Shown piece after piece: positions 25,452-37,400 of a DNA stretch of 64,000 nucleotides. The notes below the pieces were generated by a model, which did not search any database, was not told the origin of the DNA, and worked only from the letters and a program-made list of their open reading frames with translations. The number at the start of each line of letters is the position of its first letter. Position 1 is the first letter of the stretch. The stretch is from assembly GCA_003116995.1 (NCBI GenBank), contig BDSL01000104.1, positions 186,001 to 250,000 on the forward strand. Direction: 5' to 3'. A program made the translations under genes and the position numbers. The DNA is from Yamagishiella unicocca (lineage: Eukaryota; Chlorophyta; Chlorophyceae; Chlamydomonadales; Volvocaceae).

Positions 25452-28400
25452 ATGGAGGATCTTGCCACGCGTTGCCTCAAGTATGGTGACACGATATACT
25501 TGAAGGTTGACGGCAAGCAAGCCTTCCTTAGTGCACATGACCGCGCGACACCCCAGGTGCGGGTGCGGGGTGTGTGCTTCCCCCCCTGGACACAGAAGTA
25601 TGACTGGCGGGTTACCCCATGTGCGGTAGGGGCAGGGTAGACCTCGCCTTCTTTGGAGGAGGGATGGGTATTCGTTGGCCTGAGGTGACATGGGTGGACT
25701 ACAGCTTTGAGCGAATGCTGACCCGGTCAGGTGTAGTGGCCTGGGTGGCGTGGGTGCGACTTGATGGGATAGACACGTCAGCCACCGCGCCAAAAGCGAT
25801 GCCCACATGTTGTTAGTTTCTTCCCAGCCTTGGTTTTCAGTTGGTGTAAAAAGTGCTTCCGCCCCGCCGCTCACGGGTCCGGGGGTCCCGCGACAGCCAA
25901 GGGGCAGAGCGTAAAACACACGCACCAGCACCCACACGAGCGTCAGCATACCGCTCCCCGCAAGCCCTCCTTGCCTGCGATGGATGCGAGCCCTCTAGAC
26001 ACCCCGGAGCCAACCGACGCCGCTCCACCCCACCCTTCCCGCACGCCTCCATGTGCGCTGCGGCTGCTCACACCGCCGCTGCCCTGCAGATTCGGACGGA
26101 GGAGCTGTCCGACGCAGCGGACAGCCCGCCCGACCTAAAGGACTGTCTCTTCGAGGTGCGGTGCTGTCGGCCCTGTGAAGGGGGTGGGGTCCGTTTACTT
26201 TGGCCCGAGACTCCGGTCTCCCCCTGAGATGGGGGGTGGTGTGGAGGGTGCAGGAAAGGCGCTCAGCAGGCCAATCATGCCGGGCCTGGCAGCTCCGGAC
26301 ACCCCCTTAGTAAGCCTGCGGAGTCGCGACCCCGGGTGGTGCGCGGGCGGCAGCCACAGCGGGGCCGGCTGCAGCGCGGGCTTGCCTGGGAGGGGGGTCC
26401 GGCGGGCGAGTGAAGCGGAGGAGAAGTGAGTGCCGCCCCCGGCCACATGGGCCACGTGTGAGCGCCGTGCGCGCATGTGCTCCCACGTCAGACTGACTCC
26501 TGGCAGCACGTCGGACTGGGGGGGGGAGGAGACCCGTGGGCCTGGGGGAACTGCCCGCGGGGGTGCCCCGGCCGCCTGCCCGGCCGCCTGCCTGTCTAGC
26601 CTCGCGGACCGCTGGGTCGAGGGGGGGCAGGACGATGGTGTAAAAAAGATCAGGTGGATGGTGTAGTGGGGGGGGGGATGCTGCTGCCGCGGCTGTACGG
26701 CACCGGGAACGCATTCGGGCGGGGCCTCCTTCGGCCTCCTGGGCTGGGATTGGGGCCCCCCGGCCGCCTGCTCGGCGCGCTGGGTGGCCCGCTGGGGTGC
26801 CCTGGGATGCTGTCATCGGGTGCGGTGCAAGCGACCGTCACCCGGTCGTAGGGGGCGCCGCCCGGGGCTGCGTACCTCCGGGCGTGGTTCTGGAGCGCCA
26901 GCGTGCCGCCTGGCTGATGCCTGGAGCGCCGCCCGTCCCCCCCCCGTCCCCCACCCCCGGGCTGCAGGTGACGAAGAAGTACCAGTACACTCAGAAGAAG
27001 GCGCTCATAGGGGAGCTGGCGAGGAATGGGCTGGTGCCCGAGGAGGCGCTGGCGACGGACGTCCCCAGGTGGGTGGGGTTGGCATACAAACCGGGTGGGG
27101 GGGGCGGGGCCGGCGATGGAGGGGGAAGCCCCGTGGACCGATAAGGGGGACCCAGGGGCGGGGGGGAAGGGGTTGGGAGCGGCGGCGGCGGTGTTGCGGC
27201 TGGGCTCAGGGCGTTGTGTCGGGCGGCGCGGGCGATATGTGGGGTGGGCGTGTTAAGCTGGGCGTGTTAAGCTGGGCGTGTTAAGCTGGGCGTGTTAAGC
27301 TGGGCGGGGCGCCTCCTTGCCGCTGGGTGGGGCTGGGTGTGTTAAGCTGGGGGGGACGAGTGGGGCCCCCCCGCCGCCGCGACCCGGGAGCGAGCGCGTC
27401 ACCAAACTGGCCGCGGGGGTCCCTGGACGTCAGCAAGCCAGGGGGGTTGGCATAAAAACCGTTTACGCGAGGGGACAGGACAGTCGCAAGCCAGGGGGGT
27501 GTGCGCGCCGGTGGCACTGGGCCGTCGCCGGAAGCCACGGGCTGTGCCTGGATCGGAGGGCGGGGCCGGAGGCGCACGTTTCAGCACGGCAGTCCGTCAT
27601 GGTAAACTATGCTGAGGAAGTGGATGGTGGCGGGCTACTTGCGAGAAGGCACAGACCACATCGAACCGAACGAAAGTGCCGGTGTGGTCGCCCGGAAAGC
27701 AAGCCGTCGCTTGCTTTCGCTCAGTACGTAGTACTCACGCGGTTGGCTCACGAACGTGCGGGGGTGTGTGCGGGGGGGAGGAGAGGGTCGTGACCCATGG
27801 GTCTGGACGGAGGCCGGCAGCCAGCGGCACAGTGCGAGCACGTGGATGGCTGGCTTGGGTGGCTGTCTGGACATCTCGAGCACACCGCACACCACCGCCC
27901 GCCCTCTCGCTGCTCCCTCCCTCCCTCGCCTGCCAACCCTGGATCGGGTGTCGAGGAGGAAGGCCCGGAGGAATATCCCGAAGGGGTAGTTTAATATGGT
28001 TAATAGTTGAACATGGTTAACAGTTTAACATGGTTAATAGTTTAACATGTTACACCACGTGTTCCCCCCGCTGCGCAGCTCCTTCGAGGAGCTCCTCTCC
28101 GCCTCCGTCAGCAGCGCCAAGCAGCGCCACAAAATGAACTCGCTCTTCAACGCCTACCTGAGGGAGAAGCGAACCAATGACAACGAGTTCAAGCAAGTCG
28201 TGGGGGAGTCCGTACTGTACGGCCAGGTACGGTGCAGTCCTGAAAACCGCTCCAGCTGCTTCCTCCCACCGCTCTCAATCCCCAGCTCCAACCGCCTCCG
28301 CTCTCCAATCACCTGCCACCCGAACCGCTCTTCTCCACCCTCCAACCAGCCAACCAAACCCTCCCCCCGCCCTCCCCCCGCCCTTCCCCCGCCCCCACCT

Positions 28401-31400
28401 CGTTTAGCCTCCTCAACCAAGTTCTCCAGCATGCATCTCGAAACGCCTGTCCTAAGCCGTTTTCCCTTCGTACACGGGTTTTCCTTGCAGCCCCCGCCTC
28501 GTCGCGTGAACGGGTCCCCCCCCCCCGCCCCCCCTCCCTTCCTCCCTCATCCCCCTCGGCCCCCCAGGTCGTCCAGCTGCGCCACGTGCCCACCGGCAAG
28601 TTCGTGACGATCAAGCGCACCGCCGCCGACGTGGAGCGGGGCGCGCTCAAGGTGGTCCTGGACGAGGGGGGGCAGGAGGGCTCCTGGTTCTCCGTGTTCT
28701 CGGGCTACCGCACCAAGCCGGAGGGCGCCAAGCTGATGCCTGGCGAGGTGGTGGCCTTCAAGGGCACCGCCTTCAGCGGCAACGGACTGCACATCTCCGC
28801 CGGGGACATCTGGGACCCCAGCATGCTGCCGGTGGACAAACACCCCTACGTCACAACGTCCAAGGAGGTGCGCGCGCTGGGGAGGGCTGCGGAGAGGCCA
28901 GGGCCGGGTGGGTCCCCCCCCCCCAGTACACAACTACCATGCCTTCCCCTCCGACCCGCGCTGCTCTCTCCCTCCCGCTCTGCCTCACGTGGCTGACACG
29001 CGTCCTCCCCCCCCACACCCCCCAACCCGGCCCCCACCCCCTAGGTGTGCGCCTCCCCCGACGTGTCCTCCTTCAAGGTCCTGCCCTTCAGCATGCACGA
29101 GAAGGCCTGCCCCGCGGTCAAGGAGCGGCTCTGCGGGATGAACGCGGTGTCCATACAGGCAGGGACGGGGGCGCGGCAGGGGCGGGGGGCGGGCGGGGCC
29201 CGACACGTCTGACAGGGACCTGGCAGGGGCGGCAGGGGCGGTGGGCGAGTGGCCGCCATTCTCCGAGGTCTCTGCGCCCCGGTTGCGCTGCCCCCCCTGG
29301 GATTTCCCACCCCTCCTGTGTCCTCCCCCTCCTGCCTCCCCCCCTAAAACCCTAAACCCCTCCGCCCCTGCAGGACCTGGTGGCCAACACCGTCTACATC
29401 AACTACCTGGGCGCCATCAACGACAAGTACCTCTACTTCGAGAGCCCACTGACGCGGCCGGAGCCGGGGCGGATCGGCGGGCCGGACACCTGGCGCATAG
29501 AGCTGGTGGTGGACGGGGTGAGCGGGCGGGCGGCGGGGGGGGGGCGCGCCTCGCAGGCTGGGGTTTACAATAATAGACCCGATAACGCGACTGGGGAGAT
29601 GTAGCGGGTGCATAGCCTTCGGACACAGGCTGGGGGGGGGCGGGAGGGCACACCCGGGCACCCGCCCGCACCCGCACCCGCGCGACACCCCTGGCTACAC
29701 CCCTGGCTCTGCGGCGCCCTCTGCCAGGCACCACCCAGGCACCACCCAGGCACCACCCAGGCACCACCCAGGCACCACCCAGGCACCACCCAGGCACCAC
29801 CCAGGCACCACCCAGGCACCGCCTTTCCTCAACCCTCCCCTCATACACCTCCCCCCCCCTCCTGCTCCCCCCCTCAAAGTCTGCCCCCCGGTGCTCCCCC
29901 TCTTCCCTGCGCCCCCCCCCCCGCCGCACCGTGCTGACGCGTGTCGCACCCGCCCCGCCCCGCACCCGGTTGGTCGCCCCTCCCCACTCGCCTCTTAGGG
30001 GCTCTTATACCAATGTCGTGTAACCGGTCCTTACACCACACACACACCCTCCTTTCTCTCAGGGTTTTTGGTGCGGCATGCCTCTGACTCACGGCTGTCA
30101 GCTCCGAATCCGCCACCTGCCCACGGGGAGCTACCTGGCCGCGCTGTCCTCGCGGGCCAAGGAGGCGGGCCGGGCGATGAGGATACGCAAGGCGGCGGGC
30201 GGAGGGGCGGTGGCGGCGGAGGCGACGGTGCCGCCGACTCCCGCCAGCGCCGACGCCGGCGGCGGTGGCGGCGGCGTCAGCGGGTCCGGCGGCGGCGCGG
30301 GTCCGGGGGGGCTGCCGGCGGGGCTGCGCGGCGCGGTGGCTGCTGACGAGGACGTGCTGTACGACGAGGCCTTCCGGCTGGTGCTGACTAAGCGCTACAA
30401 CGTGCCGGACACGCTGTGGGAGCTGCACACCTTCACCAAGGAGGACGTGGTGGGGCGGGGGGGGGGGGGGCCAGGGCGCTGTGCGGGGGTCGTTGCTGAG
30501 GCCTGGCGGGGAGGAGTCCTGTCGAGCAACAGCGGACGGAGGCGGGCGGTACGCGGTGGCGGAGCGGCGGGGCCTCGTGCTAGGGGGGGGGCACCTCGTG
30601 CTAGGGAGAGTGCCACTCGCTGCTCTGCTCTGCTCTGCTCTCCTCTCCTCCTCGCGGCGTCCCCTCCTCTCCCCAGCCACCCCCCCCTCCTTCTCGTCCC
30701 TCCCCCCCCCAGCTGGGCACCAAGGTCTACGCCTTCTTCAAGCACGTGGCCACGCAGTACTGGCTGAGCGGCGCGGGGCCGCCCATCCCGGTCAGCGCCA
30801 GCAGCGACCCGGACGACCCGCAGGTTGGTGGGTCGGTGCTGACCGGTCACCGGTGGGCGTCGGGCCGTGCCAGTGGGGGCGCCGACTGGTCGAGAGGGCG
30901 GCTGCCTCGGAGCCGTAAGGCTGCTGGCTCCGAGGACTGGTGGGCGGAGGTGGGGGCCCGGGGGGGGAGGGGGGGGTTGCGGCGTCGCGAGCCCGGCCCC
31001 CCGCCGCCTACCCCTGCGTGTGGCCCGGTGGGCGGGAGCGTGCGTGCGTGTGTATGTGTGTGCGCGGAGCGCCTAGCCTTCCCTAGCGCCGTGTGACCCA
31101 CGGGTCAGCCGCGGCCCGCACCCGCACCTGCGCGCGTGTCCATGTCCATCTCGCGTGCTTCCGGCGGTGGTAGTGGTCAGCTGCCGGTGGCGCCTCCCTC
31201 CCTGGAGAGAACTGAACCCCGGCGTGCTCTCACCCGGGCTGACGTCACGTGCTCGTGCTCCTGCTCCCGCGCTGCTTGCCGCCGGGTGGGCTGGTTGGCT
31301 GGCCCCTCCCCTCCCCCAATCTCCCCCCCTCCCCCCCCCTTTTTTGTTTTCCGCAGGAGGAGCAGTTCCACCCGGTGGTGCACCCGGAGAAGCTGGAGCG

Positions 31401-34400
31401 CAACGTAATGCTCATGGTGCGGATACCAGAGGACTTCACGGCCAAGGTACGGGGGTACACGGCGACATAGGAGGCGCAACGTGCTGGGCTGTGCTGCGCT
31501 GTGCTATGCTGTGCTGGGCTGGGTTCTGCTCCTGGCTATTGTTGAGGCTGCAGCGGCGCTGTGTTTGTGTCGGGGGGAGCTCCGAACCCCGCAGCAAACC
31601 CGTCAACCCACCCGCCCGCCCGCCCCGGCCCCGTCCACGTCTGGATCGCGCTCAGATCCTGGATCTGCAGCGGGTCATGGTGCAGCTCAAGGAGATCCGC
31701 CACGTGCTTCACAAGGAGAAGATCCCGCAGGAGACGGAGCTGCTGGAGCTGGCGGGTAGCGGGCAGGAGGCGCAGGTGGGTCGGGGGGGGAGGGGGGGCC
31801 GGTTACTCGGCATGGGTCAGGGGAGGGGGGGCATTGAAAGGAAACCCGGTGGTTTGCACTTCAGAGGTGGGGCTGCAAACAAAAACCGTTTACTCGGCGT
31901 GGGAAGGTTACCTTAAAGGGGGGGGGGACTGGCCGGGGAAGGATGGAAGGGAGCGGGGCCTCACCGCACCGCATACACACACTCCGTCTGCCTTATTTAA
32001 GATTACGCGGCACACCGCCCCCGCCCCCGCCCCCGCCGTTCCTCCTAGCATACGCACCCCCCCTTCCAAACCCTGCACCCGCCCGCCCCTCCACCACCAC
32101 CTTCATCGCCCTGGGTCTTCCGGCCGTGGATTCGCGGATCATCCTTTCCCCTCCCCCCCCCTCCCGCCAGGTCCTCGAGATCCTGGCCGGCACCCAGTAC
32201 CCCGACAAGTTCCGCCAGCGCTACCCCGCCCTGCAGCGCTCGCTGAAAGACCTGGTGCGCTGGCTGGACAAGAACACCTGGAGCGACGCATCGGACACCG
32301 CGTCGCCACACACCGAGTACCAGGTGGGCCCTGTGGGGGAAGGGGGGGGGAGGGGCCGGGGAGGGGAGGGGAGGGGGCCAGGAGCGGGGCCGGGGAGGAG
32401 AGGGCCAGGAGGGGGCCGGGGGGAAGGGGGCCAGGAGGGGGCCGGGAGGGGGCCGGGAGGGCAAGGGCTGATGGCCGGGGCCGCCAGGGCAGTGCGTTGC
32501 TCCCCCGCACAGCACCGCCGCCGCCACCGCAACAACCCCCAGCGGGTCATCATCACCGCCACCCCCCTCACCCCCATCCACCTCCCGCACCCCCCTCACC
32601 CCCAGAACCTGCTCCGCGAGCTCAACATGATCGACCTGGTGGTCCAGTACATGGACGCCGCCCGCGTGCGCACCTTCGCCACCACCGGCAAGCTGCGGAG
32701 CACCCGGCTGGGGCAGTGGGTGGTGGACAGCGGCAAGCAGTGCCACAGGTGGGCGGCGGCAGGAGGCGAAGAAGCAGCCACCCCCCCCCCTAGATGCTAG
32801 ATCCCGCCCTCTGCCGCGTCACCGGGTCTTCTCGCCACCCTCCTACTCTCCCCGCCCCGACACTACCCATGTCGAGTAACCGGCTCCTTTCTGCCCCATC
32901 CCCAGGCGCCTAAGCTTTCCCACACTAGCTGTCGCTGGTACTGCCGCCCTGATGCTTTCCGCTTCACCCCGCGCCACCCTAGTTGCCACCCAGCCGCCCC
33001 GCCCACAGCACCCGGCCCCCCCGCAACAGCCCCCTGCCGCTGCTTCTGCCGCTGTTTCGACCGCTGCTCCTGCCGCTGCGTCTGTGTCGCGCTCCCCCTC
33101 AGGGTCCTGCAGCTGTCCTGCCAGGGCAACGAGGCCAATCAGGCCTACCTGTCCAAGTTCGCCACCATGGTCATGTCGCACCTGTCGTCGCCGCTGACCG
33201 CTCCCGACACGCTGGCGGCCATGTACGAAAACAACATGGCGCAGATGCAGACCGTGTCGCCGCAGATCGTGGGTGCCTCCGTGCAGCTCATCCGCAACCA
33301 CGGCCACAAGCCCCGCTTCATCAACTTCCTCCGGCAGATCTGCGGCACCCGCGAGCGGCCCATGCCGAACAACCAGGTGCGGCGGGGGGGGAGGGGCGGC
33401 GAGGAAGACCCGTGGATGCCAGAAAAAACGGGGGGAGGGGCGGGAGGGGGCGCTCTCTCTCTCTCCGCTCTCCTCTCTCCCTCTAGACCATCACCTTCAC
33501 CGCCCTCGTTTTGTCGGCCGTGGATTCGCGGATTCTCTCCTTCCCCCTCCACTCGCTGTCCCTCCTCCCCTCATCCAGAGCCCCCACCCCACCCCCTCCA
33601 CGACCCCCGCGCAGAACTGGATTGTGGCGGAGATTATGGGCTCGGGTCGGAACCCGCTGGAGGTGTTTTGCCGGGCCGGTGGGGCCGCACTGCCCGACAG
33701 GAACGGCCAGCAGCGGGAGTCGTGGGCCATCCGGTGCCTCCGAAAGGGTGAGCCGGGGGCGACCCTGGGGGGAGGGGAGGGGGGTTGTGAGAGCCCTCCT
33801 GCCCCCCCCCCCGCGCTACCACCTGCTAGGCGGTAGCTCAGGCAGGTCACGGCAAACAGAGGTGTCCGGTGTCGGGGTGTGTCGGGGGATGTGGCCCCCG
33901 CCCCTGTGCCCTGCCATACCGCGCCTGCCCCTGTTGGGCGCAACCTAGCCAGCCCCCTCCTCCTCCCCTCTCCCCTCCTCCCCTCAACCCTCCTCCCCTC
34001 AACCCTCCTCCCCTCAACCCTCCTCCCCTCAACCCTCCCCCTCCTCCCCCCCTCAGACGACCCTTCCAAGGAGGTGCTGGTGGACGCCTCCGAGTTCGGG
34101 AACGACGAGGAGGACCTCACCAAGCGGGCGGTGCAGGTGGGGGGGGGTACGAGGAGGGGGGGGAGGGGCCGACAAGGAGGCAGGGGGGTGACAGAAAAGA
34201 AGGGGGGGGGCCCGACCAGGAGGCAGGGGGGCAGCCGTCCCGCGCCAGCCCAGCTCCTTCCAACAACCCGTAGTCCCCTTCCTGCGCTTGTCTGTTGTGT
34301 TTGCGCACCCAGCCGCGCCCCTGCCCCCTCCCGCCCGGCCGCAGGAGTGGGACCTGTCTGGTGACGAGCTGGCCTACTCCCCGCGGGAGCTCTTCATCTA

Positions 34401-37400
34401 CTACTGCTTCAGCCTCAAGTTCATCGTGTCGCTGTGCTACGGCCGCAACAGCCTGGCACGGGCGCAGATCCTGAGGGCCTCGGAGATGTACGGCCTGGGG
34501 CTGGAGTACGACGCGCTCAGCCGCGCCATCACGAACAAGGCCCTGCCGTACTGCATGCGCACGCTCATGGTGCAGGTACGGCGGGGGAGGGGGCGCGAGG
34601 CGGGCGAGGGGGGCGAGGGAGCTGGGGCTGGGGCTGGGTTGCCATGGGCCGGCAGTCCCCCAGCACCTGCTTGGGCTTCTGCAAGCAGGGCCACGGATTG
34701 GTGGTCTCCCTCTAGGCGACCTTCAACCCCACCACCGCCACCTCACCACCACCACCCCTCACTCCACCCACCCACCCACCTGTTCCTCCCCACCCAAACG
34801 ACTGTTCTAAACGGGTTTTTTTCTGTCGTACACGGGCTTTCCTTGCAACTCACGCCATCCGTGCACTTCGGCCGGCCCCAGTACACACTGCTGCTGCTGC
34901 TTCTAGTTTGCTGGCGCCTCTCAGCAAACCACACCGGCTGGCCAACGCTCCGAACGCCCCGGCCCCTCCCCCCCCTCCCCAGGTGATCCGCTCGCTCTAC
35001 GTCGACATCGAGCCCTACCAGCCCCTCAAGCTGCCCCGCCACATCCGCATGATGTCCCGCAAAGGCGCCATCCGCATCTCGCTCAAGACCGCCCCCAACA
35101 GCGACACAGTCAACAGCCTCATCGGCACGGTGCTGGGGCAGCTTCGAACGGTGGTCACGACCGGGGAGCTGGGGCTGGGGGCGCACGGCGCGGGCAAGGT
35201 GCGGCCCGCTAGGGGACCCGGAGGGGGGTGGGGGGAGATGGGTGGGAGCCAGGCGATCGGCACTCAAGAGACAAAGTGCAACCGGCTAAGAGGGGTTGCG
35301 AGGGAGGGGTTGCGAGGAGGGGGGGGAGGTAAGGGGGGGAGAGGGACTGGGGCCTACAGGGGCAAGGAGGCCTTGTGCAGCAGTGGGGGCCCTTTCGCCC
35401 TGGTGGGACCAGAGCACCCCACGCCCCGGGGGGCGGCGGCCATACATGCAGGTCAGGGTGAGGGTGCTGTCGCGCGCGTCTGGGTTCGTTGTTCGTTGGT
35501 GTTGAGCTCCGTGCCGTGTTTGGCCCCCACGCGGCTGGCCCCACTCGCCCCGGCTCACACGGCTGAGTCTCGCCCTGTTCCCCCCGTCCCCCCGCTATTC
35601 TAAACGGTTTTTTCTCCCATCCACGGGTCTTCCTCGAACCCCTCCCCCCCCAGTACGACGAGCGCGAGGACACTGACGAGCGGGGTGAGCGCACCGTGGG
35701 TCGTAACACGCTGGTCCTCAACTACATCAAGATGGTGAAGGAGATGTTCCGGCTGGGCATGATGGAGCTGGACGCGCCGGTGACGCAGGTGAGGGGTTTT
35801 CGAGGAAGACCCGTGGGTGCCCGAAAAAGCCGTTTAGAGGGGGGGGAGAAGAAGACCCGGCTACACGACATAGGGAACGGAGGGCGGAATGTACGGCGGG
35901 GCGGGAGGGCGGTGGGGGGTGGAAGGGAGGGAGGGAGGGGGGAGCTGCAGCGGGAGGTGTAGGGTCTCCTTCGTCACGTTCTGCCACGCCACCCACTGTT
36001 CCCCCCCACCTCCCCCCGTCCCTGCCTACCTGGCGCAGGAGATGCTGAGTGTGCTGCTGGAGCTGATTCAGAAGCTGGACTCGCTGCCGCTGGACCGTGC
36101 GGACCGATTCAAGCGCAGGTGCGGGGCCGGGGCGGCGGCGGCGGGTCTTGCGGGCTGGGGGGTTGCGAGGACGACCCGTGGATGCGAGAAAAACCGTATA
36201 AAACGGGCGGGGGGGGGTAGTGCAGCAGCCCCCTGGTGCTGGCGGGGGGGGTTGCTGCCCCCCACCTGCATCCGCACTCGCACCGAGTACCACCCCTGGC
36301 AATACCCCACCCCGCGACCAGCCGGGTGACGTGACCGGCTGGACCTGCGTCCCCCTACCCCGCTTCCCCCCTTCGTGTTTTCCTTGCAATCCCCCATGTC
36401 GAGTAACCGGCTCTTTTCTGTGACCCGCACGACAGCAACGCACGATACACACACCCTGCTCACCCAGCCTGCTCACCCCTTGCTCGCGCCCTCCCGCCGC
36501 TCCTGCCCGGCCCCCTCCTCTCCCCCCCTGGATTCGCGGATTCTCTTATCAACCCCCCCCCCCTTCCCCCCCCTTCCCCCCCCTCCTCTCCCCCCCGCAG
36601 CTACGCCTCCAAGGTAGTGATGCAGGCCAAGAAGGTGGCGCTGCAGACCATCGACTTCGCGCTGGACATGAAGAGCGAGCAGCAGTGCGCGCAGGTGTTC
36701 GACCGATTCGCACAGTGGCAGCGCAGCAGCGAGCGGCAGGAGTTCTGGGCGCGGCGGCAGGCGGTGGCGGCCGGGCAGGGCAAGACGTCCATGGCCAGGT
36801 GGGGCCCGGGCGGCTGGGGCGGCTGCGTGGAGGGTGGAGTGGAGGGGCGAAGGGGTGGTACCGCACCTGGGGGGCAGATGGGGTAGAGGGGACAGAGGGG
36901 ACCTGGCTGGGCTGGTTGCCTGCAGGGAGCAGCTGCTGCGCGGCGCTGCCCCCTCGCCCCCTCCCCCGCTGGCGTGTGGCATCACAGAGCAGCCGACCAA
37001 GCGGGGGAGGGGGGCCAGCGGTCTCTACACGGAGTCCGGTGACTCACGCAGCTGCCTGGCACCTGCTCTCCTGCCTCCCACCTGCCTGCTCCTGTTGCCT
37101 TCACGCCCTCTTCTCCCTGCCCCCCCTACACGCCGTCCTCTTCCCCTCCCCTCCCCCCGCAGCGGCCTGCTCGCCATGGGCCGGGTTCGTGCCGTCGCCT
37201 CTCTGGCCATGGGCAACAAGGTGATGCCCTCGCCGCAGGCAGGCAGTGCCGACCCGCGGGACCCGGAGGCGCCGCCGCCGAGGGAAGGTGCGCCGGGTGG
37301 CTGGGTGGGCGGGCTAGGAGCGGTGTAGGGATGAGCCGGGGCAGGGGCTGGGGCTGGGGCGCGCTCCGGGCGGCATGGTGGCGGGGAGGGTCATGTGTTT

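Larger units (their letters stand above)
25452..31446 (+). other. Channel gene exons 1-10: suppressor/trefoil and MIR domains
   Basis: Exons: 25452-25556, 26090-26155, 26968-27068, 28079-28226, 28568-28867, 29045-29158, 29374-29517, 30063-30449, 30713-30823, 31357-31446. Encodes residues 1 to about 522. LRHVPTGKFVTIKR, RIRHLPTGSYLAALSS and LYFESPLTRPEPGR align with the IP3R trefoil/MIR blocks. Exon 8 carries a Gly/Ala-rich insertion after SYLAALSS (about 45 residues). Introns 2, 3 and 7 are the longest here and hold GGGCGTGTTAAGCT (14-base, 27246-27306), a 17-base AT-rich tandem (27993-28052) and a 12-base tandem (29724-29820). Confidence 0.85.

Noticed and set aside
29417..29965. Minus-strand frame with a repeated Val-Val-Pro-Gly-Trp-Cys-Leu-Gly-Gly motif
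   Set aside because: Produced by the 12-base tandem repeat in channel intron 7; lies between two well-supported exons on the plus strand.
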